NCBI GenBank assembly: GCA_016839655.1
Contig: JAEOTW010000068.1
Location: 1-26,424, forward strand
From: Promethearchaeota archaeon
GTDB taxonomy: Archaea; Asgardarchaeota; Lokiarchaeia; Sigynarchaeales; SOKP01
Direction of reading: 5' to 3'
DNA: 26,424 nucleotides
Shown: positions 15,951-24,143 of the stretch, piece after piece
How positions within the stretch are numbered: position 1 is the stretch's first letter
Layout: the number at the start of each line of letters is the position of its first letter
Translations under genes and position numbers: made by a program
Notes under the pieces: generated by a model
Seen by the model: the letters and a program-made list of their open reading frames with translations, nothing else
Databases searched by the model: none
What the model was told of the DNA's origin: nothing

Positions 15951-18128
15951 TTGAAAAAATTCTCTAATATTTTTATTAATAGGAAATTATTATCTTTAAA
16001 CGTGGTTTTTTTTAACAGAAGCTTTCTGAGGAAATTTAATCGATCTACTTTACTAATTTTAATAATTCTTTCTTTCATAGTGCTTTTACTGTTTCCAGTT
16101 TTCGGATATTGTAAACCTAATATAAATAATATAGTTTTTCCACATATTAGCAGTCCTGAGCTAGAGATTATCTCTCCTGCAAATAAAACATATACAAAAC
16201 CAATGAGGGGGTATTTTCCTGCAACTTGTGGATTTGAAAATTATGCAGATGGTACCACTGGATTAGATATTGAATTTCTTGATGAATACTCAGGTTTAGG
16301 ATCAGGATTGAATACTGACATTAGAATTGCAGAAGATTTATTGGATGGGCATCATAATTATTTATATATAAGGGATTCTCAATCAGATAATAATACTTGG
16401 GCAGTTCATCAATTTAATGAAAATCAATCTATAGGAACTGTTGAATTTTTTAATCGGTTTGATAATAATCTAGCAGGTTCCGCTATAAGAAGAGAATACC
16501 TTTATTTTAGAGCTTCTAATAATACTATTGCTTTCCGTATGCAAATAAATCATCATAATGGTGATTTAAGGTATTATACTGGCTCGTCCTATGAGTTAAT
16601 ATGTAATGTTGATGCTAATACATGGTATCATCATAAGATTCTTTTTAATTGTAATGATGGAATAAATGGTACATTAACATGGATTGTAAAAGAAGAAGAT
16701 GGTATTGAAATAAGTAGAGTTAGTAATATTAATTTTGAGAACGACTTTAATGGGATTACAATTGATGAAATCTATTTTGAGACTCAAGAAGAAGATTATG
16801 GATTAGAAAGTATGTGGGATGCATTTGGTTATTCTTGGGATACTAACTATTTTACAGGTATTAATTTAAACGAAGGTTTGTTGCTTAGTTTCACAGATAC
16901 TTTTAATTTTACTTGGATTGGATATTCATTAGATGGTAATACTAACAAAACCATTTTTGGAACTACAACTATTACTTTACCGGAGAATGGAAAACATACA
17001 ATTCAATTATTTGGAACTGTTTCCAATGGAACCTTATACCAATCTGATTTAATTTATTTTTCAGTTAATACAAATCTTTCAGGACAACCGGGTTTAGATA
17101 TTATTTTTATTCCAATTATAATTATTCTTAGCACGGTTGGAATATCAGGGACATCATATATAATTATTAATTATGAGAAGAAAAAGAAAGTTCAGATAAA
17201 ATCAAAACGTGTTAAAGAAGTTAGGATGAAATCTGCCTTAAAAACGCGTTCGATCAAAGAAGCGAAAAAGGCACCTCAAATCAGACCTACAGAAAAGAAG
17301 TTAGATATTGAAGCATTAAGCCCAATCCCTCAGGAAATATCGCTTGTTGAGGACAATTATGGACTATTAGATGATGAATATGAAGAATATAATTTAAAAT
17401 TGTTAAAAGATTTATGTAATGAATGGATAAATCAATGTGCTATGCATAAGGAAAGTTTTGAAGGTTTAGGATATAGTTGCTTCAACTGTCATACAAATTA
17501 CTGTGTGAAATGTGCTTACACTTTAGCTGAGAAAAATATAGGATGTATAGTTTGCGGAAAGCTAATTCCAATAAAATTTCAAAAGAAAAAACCAATACCA
17601 ATTCCAAAAAACGAAACAGAAAAAGTACATGACATCAAACATAGTCTAAAAAACATTTTTGAAAGTGATGATCTTTTAGTAAGAATAAACCAGCTTGATG
17701 ATATAAACCTAACCTTCTTTGAAAAAGATTTCTTTATAGAAATTGAAAAAGTAGATTTGAATGAGAATGAAAAGCAATTGTTAATTAAAGAAATGCAAGC
17801 TTTAACTCCTAAAGAAAGAAAAGCTATAATTAATAAAATACTAAATGAACCCAATACCTCTAAAGTTAGTAATGATAAATTAAATGATTTTAAATATATT
17901 ATTCAAAGAAATAAGCTCATAGAAATTTTTAAAAGTGAGAATTTATTGGAAAATATAAAACAGTTTAGGAAAATAGCTTTAACATTCTTAGAAAAAGATT
18001 TCTTTAAGAAAGTTGAAGAATTAAATTTAGACCAAAAGTCAAAACAGGCATTTGTTAAGGATATGCTTAGCTTAACCCCTAAAGAAAGAAACCAGTTAAT
18101 AGAAAAGTTAAAGAAAAATAAAGAATGA
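15951..18128 (+). CDS. Transmembrane LamG-like receptor with cytosolic zinc finger and helical repeats
   Basis: 725 residues from a TTG start; no ATG precedes the export segment. Layout: N-terminal hydrophobic segment (STLLILIILSFIVLLLFPVFGY, about 32-53); one LamG-like domain (about 65-370, with MRGYFPATCGFEN, GTVEFFNRF, NTWYHHKILF, FGYSWDTNYFTG); and a membrane helix (about 381-408, IIFIPIIIILSTVGISG) followed by a basic stretch KKKKVQIKSKRVK. The cytosolic part has a zinc-finger pattern: Cys496, His499, Cys510, Cys513, Cys518, Cys521, Cys532, Cys535. Its spacing suggests a RING- or B-box-like cross-brace. Two related helical units follow, at about 565-628 and 655-720, sharing FEKDFF or LEKDFF and LTPKER. 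The architecture is that of a surface receptor with an intracellular adaptor. It is co-directional with the 750-residue gene and probably in its operon. Partners are unknown. Confidence 0.83.
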   Translation: MKKFSNIFINRKLLSLNVVFFNRSFLRKFNRSTLLILIILSFIVLLLFPVFGYCKPNINNIVFPHISSPELEIISPANKTYTKPMRGYFPATCGFENYADGTTGLDIEFLDEYSGLGSGLNTDIRIAEDLLDGHHNYLYIRDSQSDNNTWAVHQFNENQSIGTVEFFNRFDNNLAGSAIRREYLYFRASNNTIAFRMQINHHNGDLRYYTGSSYELICNVDANTWYHHKILFNCNDGINGTLTWIVKEEDGIEISRVSNINFENDFNGITIDEIYFETQEEDYGLESMWDAFGYSWDTNYFTGINLNEGLLLSFTDTFNFTWIGYSLDGNTNKTIFGTTTITLPENGKHTIQLFGTVSNGTLYQSDLIYFSVNTNLSGQPGLDIIFIPIIIILSTVGISGTSYIIINYEKKKKVQIKSKRVKEVRMKSALKTRSIKEAKKAPQIRPTEKKLDIEALSPIPQEISLVEDNYGLLDDEYEEYNLKLLKDLCNEWINQCAMHKESFEGLGYSCFNCHTNYCVKCAYTLAEKNIGCIVCGKLIPIKFQKKKPIPIPKNETEKVHDIKHSLKNIFESDDLLVRINQLDDINLTFFEKDFFIEIEKVDLNENEKQLLIKEMQALTPKERKAIINKILNEPNTSKVSNDKLNDFKYIIQRNKLIEIFKSENLLENIKQFRKIALTFLEKDFFKKVEELNLDQKSKQAFVKDMLSLTPKERNQLIEKLKKNKE

Positions 18129-18222
18129 ATTTGGTAAAATTTTGATAGTATGAAAACAATGAAATTAATCAATAATATTTATATCTGAAAATATATGTAA
18201 AATTATACAAAGATTTCTAAGA

Positions 18223-18897
18223 ATGAATAAAAATCGTCTTTTAAATATAATGGAATCCATTGCGGAAGATTATGAAGATATTGTATTAGACTATGTAATC
18301 GAGTATCTAAATAAAAATAGATATATTGAACTTGAAATACTAATCCCCTACATAAAATCCAGAATTACTAAAGATAAACTAAACCTCAATGAAGAGGGGA
18401 TATGCAAGATCCTAAAATCACTATTCCAACAAAATCTTATTGCTATAGGGTCAAAACTCACTAAAGATGAAGTTCTAAACAGCCCTCATATAAGAAAAGA
18501 AATCTTTGATTATATTAAGAACAATCCAGGAGTATATTATTATAAAATTGTGAAAAAATTTAATCTGGGTAATCAATCTGCCACATGGCATCTTGAAATG
18601 TTGCTGAAATTTGGTCTCATAAAAAAATTGAAAATTGAAAATAACCGTGTTTATTATGAAACGTCTTTAAACCCTAAAGATATTGAAAAGCATTATTATC
18701 TTTCAAATAATAAAATTATTTCTATCCTTGAACATTTGAGTACTAATTCTAAAGGGCATACCAAGTCAGAAATCGCGAATAGCCTTGAAATGCATTATAA
18801 TACTGTTAAAAAATATCTAAATAAATTAATTGAATTAGAAAAGATTAAAATCAAAAAAGTATCAAATAAAACTCTCTATTATATACAAAAAAATTAA
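18223..18897 (+). CDS. Transcriptional regulator with two winged-helix domains
   Basis: 224 residues with no membrane segment. After an N-terminal helical region (about 1-85) comes a first winged helix, HIRKEIFDYIKNNPGVYYYKI, then NQSATWHLEMLLKFGLIKKL and a wing ENNRVYYE. A second follows at about 165-222: IISILEHLSTNSKGHTKSEIA, HYNTVKKYLNKLIELEKIKI, NKTLYYI. Tandem domains of this type are common in archaeal ArsR/MarR-like regulators. It sits between the receptor-like gene (95 bp upstream) and the LamG-caspase gene, inside the paralogous island. A broken copy of its C-terminal half occurs before the second LamG-caspase gene. It is the best candidate to control the shared promoter elements, though binding is not shown. 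Confidence 0.85.
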   Translation: MNKNRLLNIMESIAEDYEDIVLDYVIEYLNKNRYIELEILIPYIKSRITKDKLNLNEEGICKILKSLFQQNLIAIGSKLTKDEVLNSPHIRKEIFDYIKNNPGVYYYKIVKKFNLGNQSATWHLEMLLKFGLIKKLKIENNRVYYETSLNPKDIEKHYYLSNNKIISILEHLSTNSKGHTKSEIANSLEMHYNTVKKYLNKLIELEKIKIKKVSNKTLYYIQKN

Positions 18898-18971
18898 ACT
18901 ACTCGATACTGTTTTTAGTCTATATTCCATATTTCCTCATTTTTCTAGTTATCTTAGAAATAATATTCAAA

Positions 18972-18994
18972 GTTTTCCCAAATGGCTTTATTAA
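18972..18994 (+). promoter_or_regulatory. Shared promoter element, copy 2
   Basis: GTTTTCCCAAATGG followed by CTTTATTAA, identical over 23 bases to copy 3 and one base different from copy 1. It lies about 135 bp upstream of the likely GTG start (19107) of the first LamG-caspase gene. A TATA box here (TTTATTAA) would give a leader of about 90 bases that contains the TTCCCT/AGGGAA hairpin. An 11-codon open frame starts inside it (ATGGCTTTATTAAAC onwards). Confidence 0.65.
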
Positions 18995-19028
18995 ACAGTT
19001 TCTATATTTTTTAATTACTCTAAATTGT

Positions 19029-19046
19029 TTCCCTTTAAATAGGGAA
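19029..19046 (+). promoter_or_regulatory. TTCCCT-N6-AGGGAA palindrome in the leader of the first LamG-caspase gene
   Basis: Six-base arms with the loop TTAAAT. The same palindrome with loop GTAAAT occurs at the matching place before the second LamG-caspase gene. It could be a leader hairpin or an operator; TTTTCCC is shared with the element upstream. Confidence 0.5.
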
Positions 19047-19206
19047 TTTTGGAGCGAATCTAACAATAAATTTAATAAATAAAATAAAAAAATCAATTTA
19101 AAATAGGTGAAGAAATATCAATAAAAACAAGTCAATAATTATTGCCATATTTGTATTTGGAGTTTTAGGAATACTCCCTAATTTCGCATTAAGCAGTCCT
19201 CCTCCT

Positions 19207-20754
19207 ATGATCTACTATGACATCGATATCATATCTCCTGAAAATACTCTATATGAACCCCCACTCAATACTGGCCATTATCCAGCGACTTATAGTTTTG
19301 AAGATGATCCAAATGGTGCTAATCCGAGCGGTTGGGATATGACAAATGAACAAGGAGGAGATATAAGTGTAGTAAATAATTTAGATACACATAATAAGCT
19401 AGTTAAAATGTATGATACGTCCTATACCTATGGTATCAATATGATGAATTATTTTTCTAGAGAATCAGGGACCGTCGAATGGTGGTTTAAAAAGACTAGT
19501 GGAAGTACTGCTTGTATTTTCAATTTTCATAGTGATAGTGTAACTGATGTTAGAGCTATTAATTTTAAAGCTGATGCACAAAATAATGGGGCTTTTCAAA
19601 CGCGAGATGGTGGGACATGGATATACGACTACAGCTTCTCTGATAACACATGGTATCGAATAAGAATTGATTTTGAATGCGGTAGTGGAACATATATGGG
19701 TTTAGCACCAGATACATTCGATGTTTATGTTAATGGAGATCTTATATTTGATGATGTTGCTTTCTGGTTTGAAGCTGATCATATTGAAAAAATGGTAATT
19801 GGAACAAATTCTTTTATCACTGGTGTATTCTATGTTGATGCAATTGGATACTCATGGGATAATTATTATATTGGTGATAACAAAAACGAAGGATTAGAAC
19901 TTGTATGGGACTGCCCATATGATTTATTAGCAACAAGATATAACTTGGATAATCGGGGTTGGCAATCTGTGGAAGGAATCACTTACATTCCAATTAGAGA
20001 AGAAGTGGATCATGTTATTAAGATGGATGGATATGATGCCCAAGATAGATGGCATCGCTCCTACGACAGAGAGTTTTATTATGGTTATAGTGAGAAGATA
20101 GGTGTATTAATATATGCCTCTGATGCAGGAGTAAATTCTGGAAATATAGGTACATACACTGATTCAAATATAAATGATTATGCATTTGTCTTATCCCTAA
20201 AAGGATATACAAAAATATACAAAATAAAAGATTTAGTAAATCTCGAAACCTCAGACGAATATGATGCTATTGGTGATTTCTTTAACGAGCTAGATATTTA
20301 TGAGTGGTCTCAGGATATCATCTTTTTTTATCTTTGGGGACATGGTCCATTGTACGAAGAAGATGATTATATCAAAATAAAAAGGACTGGAGATGATGAA
20401 AAATATTTATCAAGTTCTGATTTTGAAATATATTTAGAGAGCTTAGAAGCTCAAAGGAAAGGATTTTTGGTAGCATCGTGTAAATCTGGAGATTTTGTAG
20501 TAAATTTACAAGATAGACAGTATTTAGCAATGTCTGTATCAGATGAGAGTCACGATTCTTTAGCTTGGGGGGGAGAAGATCAATTTTCACATTATTTTTG
20601 GGAATCTGTAGCACCTAATCCTATAGCATGGGATGCATATGGTTCATGGGCTTGGGCTGTTCAAGCAAATCTATGGAATCCTTTTTGGCCACCCCAATAC
20701 TCACTATATAGCAACAATCTTTATGATCAAACGGGGTATATGTTTTTTGCATAA
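19207..20754 (+). CDS. Secreted LamG-like protein with C-terminal caspase-like (clan CD) protease domain
   Basis: 515 residues from the first in-frame ATG, but the frame is open upstream from 19111. That upstream part encodes a hydrophobic export segment (IIIAIFVFGVLGILPNFALS) without a normal start. The likely start is GTG at 19107, one base out of frame, implying an extra A in the A run at 19113-19115. Domain 1 (to about 235) is LamG-like: GHYPATYSFEDDPNGA, GTVEWWFKK, TWYRIRIDFECG, IGYSWDNYYIGDN. From about 296 (KIGVLIYASD) a caspase-like fold is suggested, with LWGHGP (His379) and VASCKSGDF (Cys425) as the catalytic pair, then AMSVSDESHDS. Spacing fits clan CD proteases (C13/C14/C11-like); the subfamily is unclear. 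Substrates are unknown. It is preceded by the regulator gene and the shared element. Confidence 0.8.
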   Translation: MIYYDIDIISPENTLYEPPLNTGHYPATYSFEDDPNGANPSGWDMTNEQGGDISVVNNLDTHNKLVKMYDTSYTYGINMMNYFSRESGTVEWWFKKTSGSTACIFNFHSDSVTDVRAINFKADAQNNGAFQTRDGGTWIYDYSFSDNTWYRIRIDFECGSGTYMGLAPDTFDVYVNGDLIFDDVAFWFEADHIEKMVIGTNSFITGVFYVDAIGYSWDNYYIGDNKNEGLELVWDCPYDLLATRYNLDNRGWQSVEGITYIPIREEVDHVIKMDGYDAQDRWHRSYDREFYYGYSEKIGVLIYASDAGVNSGNIGTYTDSNINDYAFVLSLKGYTKIYKIKDLVNLETSDEYDAIGDFFNELDIYEWSQDIIFFYLWGHGPLYEEDDYIKIKRTGDDEKYLSSSDFEIYLESLEAQRKGFLVASCKSGDFVVNLQDRQYLAMSVSDESHDSLAWGGEDQFSHYFWESVAPNPIAWDAYGSWAWAVQANLWNPFWPPQYSLYSNNLYDQTGYMFFA

Positions 20755-20783
20755 GGATACAATGAAGAAACAAAAATCTTAAA

Positions 20784-20808
20784 TTTTTTCTTTTTATTTT
20801 TATTTTTT
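20784..20808 (+). terminator. Oligo-T tract after the first LamG-caspase gene
   Basis: Three T runs separated by single bases begin 30 bases after the stop codon, typical of an archaeal terminator. Confidence 0.5.
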
Positions 20809-20869
20809 ACCTACGATTTATAGAAGATGTTTGGAGATAAGAAGATTTAATCCAAATTAACCTAAGATA

Positions 20870-21169
20870 ATGTTGCTGAAATTTGAACTCATTAAAGAAA
20901 TGAAAATTGAAAATAACCGTGTTTATTATGAAGCATCATTAAACGCTAAAGATATTGAAAATTCCTTTTATTTGTCAAATGATAAAGTCATTACTATCCT
21001 TGAATATTTAACTACTAATTCTAAAGGACATACTAAATAAGAAATATCAAATAACCTAAACATGCACTATAATACAGTAAAAAAATATCTAAATAAATTA
21101 ATAGAATTGGAAAGGATTCAGACTAAGAAAATATCAAACAATACTCTCTACTATATAATAAAATCTTAA
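20870..21169 (+). pseudogene. Broken copy of the C-terminal half of the two-winged-helix regulator
   Basis: From ATG at 20870 the frame reads MLLKFELIKEMKIENNRVYY and continues closely parallel to residues from about 126 of the 224-residue regulator, including SKGHTK and HYNTVKKYLNKLIELERI. A TAA at 21038-21040 interrupts it where the intact gene has TCA (Ser). After this stop the frame continues to LYYIIKS and a TAA at 21167. The N-terminal half is absent. The copy sits directly before the second LamG-caspase gene, as the intact regulator does before the first. A truncated product of 56 residues (the first winged-helix end) is possible but unlikely to work alone. Confidence 0.88.
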
Positions 21170-21241
21170 ACTATTCAATCATGTTTTTAGTCTATATTCT
21201 ATATTACCTAATTCTTCCATTTATGTAGAAACAATATTCAA

Positions 21242-21264
21242 AGTTTTCCCAAATGGCTTTATTA
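21242..21264 (+). promoter_or_regulatory. Shared promoter element, copy 3
   Basis: Identical to copy 2 over 23 bases (GTTTTCCCAAATGG, then CTTTATTAA), about 90 bp before the ATG of the 894-residue gene. The short open frame inside it, MALLNRFYIF, matches that of copy 2 with one replacement. Confidence 0.65.
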
Positions 21265-21299
21265 AACAGATTCTATATCTTTTAATAAAACCATATTGT

Positions 21300-21317
21300 T
21301 TCCCTGTAAATAGGGAA
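21300..21317 (+). promoter_or_regulatory. TTCCCT-N6-AGGGAA palindrome in the leader of the second LamG-caspase gene
   Basis: Six-base arms with the loop GTAAAT. Here it is preceded by GTT, so GTTTTCCCT recurs, the same word that opens the shared element. Position relative to that element is kept with the copy before the first LamG-caspase gene. Confidence 0.5.
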
Positions 21318-21349
21318 CAGTGGAATATAATTTACAATAAATTAAAAAG

Positions 21350-24034
21350 ATGAAAATAATGAAAAATATAAACAAATTTTTGGTTTTTACAGGGATGATT
21401 CTATTCACTTCATTTTTTATCTCAGGAGGAATGAAAATATTCTCAAATACGTTCGTTTCTTCATCAGACTACAATCCTAAACTTAGTGATGTTATCACAT
21501 TTAATTCTCCTGAAGATGATGAAACATATACTCACTATATGAAAGCAGAAGGTTATGATCCTGAGACCTATGGATTCGACAGCGATTTAACTGGATACTA
21601 TTTGGCAACTTACGGTTTTGAGAATGATGATATTGATGACCTACCGGAAGAGTGGGGTTATGTAAAGATAAATGGTTATGCAAAAGTTATTTCAGGGAAA
21701 GGAACAGAGGGAGAAGATGAACATAAAAAGGTGTTTGAATTACATGATACTTCATCTCAAAGTGGGGCTTCAACAAAAGTATTTAATGACATTAATAGTT
21801 ATTATGGTTCACAGGATTCCGGTACCATTGAGTTATGGATATGGCAAAATGATTTAGGATCTACAAACGACCGTGGCCAAATTACTGGAATGAAAGGTAC
21901 TGATACAGTATTTCAAATTAAATTGATTGGTGGTAGCACGCCTAAGTGGCAAGCAAGAGATGGAGCAAATACAGTTGACATTGTAGATGCACCTACTCCC
22001 TCAGAAGATACTTGGTATCATATTCGAATTGATTTCGAGCATACGACGAATAGATATCAAGGACTAGGAGAAGATGAATATTTCGTCTATATTAACAATA
22101 TATGTTATGGTCCATATGACTTTGGAGCAAGTAAAAGCCTTGGAATGTTATATTTACATACATATAGTTATGGAATCAATTATAAGGTCTCGTTTGATGC
22201 CGTGAGTTATTCATGGGATCCTAGATATGAGATTGGAGATAATTATAATGAAGGACTATTATTAGATATTGAACCAAAAACATTGGTTAACGGGCAATAT
22301 GTCTTAGATGATGGAGAGACTCAAATAACTGCCTCCATTTTAGGATCCACAGTACTACCTTTTCCTGACACAGGATCTTATACACTAACTGTTTCAGGTG
22401 ATGGATATGATGATGGAATTGTGGAATTTGAAACTGAAATTCTTGATACTCCTTTTGGTGGAAAAGAGATTCAATCAATTATGAAGGGATATTATCCGGG
22501 TACATTTGGCTTTGAAGATGCTACAAATGGTCAAACTGCGCCAGGATGGACAGATGGTGATAATGATGGTCAAGTGATTGAAGAAATTGATGAACATAGG
22601 AAAGTCTATGAAATTAATGATATTGATCCTTTTGCTGGAGGAGATGTGAGGCAGGAATGGGCTTCCGCCCAAGATCATGGAACTGTCGAAACTTGGATAA
22701 GATTTACCTCAAATTCTCAAGGATGTGCTTATCTCCTTAGACGTGATGGAACCAATTATGCTGGACTTTCTATTAATAGCGGTAATTTTCAGTATATAGA
22801 TAATACTGGTACTCACACTATCAGTAGTGCTCCTACTCCCGTGGTGGATACATGGTATCATATAAGATTTGATTTCAGGGGATCCTATGGATCTACATAT
22901 GAAGGATTAACAAACCAATATACTTATAAAATCTATATTAATGGAATTGACTATGGCCCGTATACCTATGCTACGAATGATGTTAATCGATTTCATGTCC
23001 ATACTAATATCGCTGCTGATAGTCTAACTGTCTATTGGGATGCCGTAGGGTACTCTTGGGATCCTAATTATGAAATTGGTGATAATCTGTATGAAGGTGT
23101 ATTACTCGAAGATGTGTATACTGATTATGATTGGAAAGGATTTACTTTTAATAATGGCCCTATTACCCCTTTCGATGGTGATAAAGTGTTTCCTCTCTCC
23201 ATGGAAGAAATCTATTCAATTCAGTTAATAGGAGAAGATACTTTAGGTGATTACTTCTGTTCGAAACGTTTATGCTATACAAACGGAGTAAGTAAGTATG
23301 CGGTTTGCGTAGGAATTTCCGATTATAAAAATAGAGGCGCTTTTTATGATCTTGATCATGCGCATGATGATGCAATAGATTGGAAAAATCATCTAACTGG
23401 GAATAAGATGAATTTTGATTGGGTTGAACTTTATAAAGATAATGCTGCAAGTGAATATAATGTCAAACAAGCTCTCATTGAAATGGTTACTTTAGCTGAT
23501 AGCAATGACATTATTGTATTTATATCATCTGGTCATGGCGATCATGTTGGGAGCTCATCCTATCTCTGTATGTGGGATCGTTTTGGAGATCCTCCTGAAG
23601 AAGGTGAGGATGGTATGTTATTTGATACAGAATTAACAGCGATTCTAGATGATGCTATAGCTGATAGGATTTTCGTGTTCCTTGAACACTGCCATTCTGG
23701 AGGCTTCGGTCCTAAACTACTAAATATGCCAAATAGTAATAATGTCTATTGTACTACGACATGTGAAATATTGGGTCTTGGATTAGATAACCCTGAATAT
23801 GATCTTGGGGGAGAGCAGTTTTATAATGGCGCATGGACATATCATTTTCTTGAATATACATGGATTGATTATTATGGTGGATCACCTTGGGTTTCTATGG
23901 AAGAAATCTTTACTTATGCCCATGATGCTTATCCGTATGATGGTAGATATAAATTCTTGCTTGGGGACTTGTGGATTTACTCTTCTCCTCAAGAATTTGA
24001 TGAAAAACCTTATACACCCTTCTATTTAACCTAA
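21350..24034 (+). CDS. Secreted protein with two LamG-like domains and C-terminal metacaspase-like (C14) domain
   Basis: 894 residues. The N-terminus has an export segment (FLVFTGMILFTSFFISGGM). LamG-like domain 1 spans about 75-300 (GTIELWIWQND, TWYHIRIDFEHT, VSYSWDPRYEIGDN). Domain 2 spans about 378-620 (MKGYYPGTFGFED, HGTVETWIRFTSNSQG, TWYHIRFDFRGSYGSTYEG, VGYSWDPNYEIGDN) and is close to the domains of the 750-residue protein even at DNA level. From about 648 comes a caspase fold: KYAVCVGISDY, LDHAHDDAIDW, FISSGHGD (His729) and FLEHCHSGGF (Cys781), with His-Cys spacing of 52 typical of C14 p20. It should be an active cysteine protease, possibly exported; substrate unknown. No C-terminal anchor is seen. 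It has its own shared promoter element and leader palindrome, and a T12 tract follows. Confidence 0.88.
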   Translation: MKIMKNINKFLVFTGMILFTSFFISGGMKIFSNTFVSSSDYNPKLSDVITFNSPEDDETYTHYMKAEGYDPETYGFDSDLTGYYLATYGFENDDIDDLPEEWGYVKINGYAKVISGKGTEGEDEHKKVFELHDTSSQSGASTKVFNDINSYYGSQDSGTIELWIWQNDLGSTNDRGQITGMKGTDTVFQIKLIGGSTPKWQARDGANTVDIVDAPTPSEDTWYHIRIDFEHTTNRYQGLGEDEYFVYINNICYGPYDFGASKSLGMLYLHTYSYGINYKVSFDAVSYSWDPRYEIGDNYNEGLLLDIEPKTLVNGQYVLDDGETQITASILGSTVLPFPDTGSYTLTVSGDGYDDGIVEFETEILDTPFGGKEIQSIMKGYYPGTFGFEDATNGQTAPGWTDGDNDGQVIEEIDEHRKVYEINDIDPFAGGDVRQEWASAQDHGTVETWIRFTSNSQGCAYLLRRDGTNYAGLSINSGNFQYIDNTGTHTISSAPTPVVDTWYHIRFDFRGSYGSTYEGLTNQYTYKIYINGIDYGPYTYATNDVNRFHVHTNIAADSLTVYWDAVGYSWDPNYEIGDNLYEGVLLEDVYTDYDWKGFTFNNGPITPFDGDKVFPLSMEEIYSIQLIGEDTLGDYFCSKRLCYTNGVSKYAVCVGISDYKNRGAFYDLDHAHDDAIDWKNHLTGNKMNFDWVELYKDNAASEYNVKQALIEMVTLADSNDIIVFISSGHGDHVGSSSYLCMWDRFGDPPEEGEDGMLFDTELTAILDDAIADRIFVFLEHCHSGGFGPKLLNMPNSNNVYCTTTCEILGLGLDNPEYDLGGEQFYNGAWTYHFLEYTWIDYYGGSPWVSMEEIFTYAHDAYPYDGRYKFLLGDLWIYSSPQEFDEKPYTPFYLT

Positions 24035-24048
24035 ATTCAATAAATTCC

Positions 24049-24060
24049 TTTTTTTTTTTT
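24049..24060 (+). terminator. Oligo-T terminator after the 894-residue gene
   Basis: A run of twelve T starts 14 bases after the stop codon, the usual form of archaeal intrinsic termination. Confidence 0.6.
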
Positions 24061-24143
24061 AAATTTTAATTATTGCTCCATATGACTCCTTCATTGTTGT
24101 ACCACTTGAAAAATGATAAAAGTATTCTTGAAAATGGTTTAAG

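Larger units (their letters stand above)
20870..21349 (+). repeat. Segmental duplication: regulator 3' half plus promoter region (partner about 18597-19106)
   Basis: The two segments align from the regulator coding end through GTTTTTAGTCTATATTC, the AATATTCAAAGTTTTCCC block, the TTCCCT/AGGGAA palindrome and the ACAATAAATT just before the next gene. Downstream, both lead into LamG-caspase genes. This indicates duplication of a regulator-plus-effector cassette with later loss of the first half of the regulator. Confidence 0.85.

Noticed and set aside
21038..21040. In-frame TAA in the second regulator copy considered as recoding
   Set aside because: The copy also lacks its N-terminal half and TAA is not a known recoded codon in archaea, so decay is the simpler explanation.
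13611..21264. Repeated 23-bp element considered as CRISPR repeats or IS ends
   Set aside because: Copies are kilobases apart in one direction, each before a gene, with no spacers, no transposase and no target duplications.
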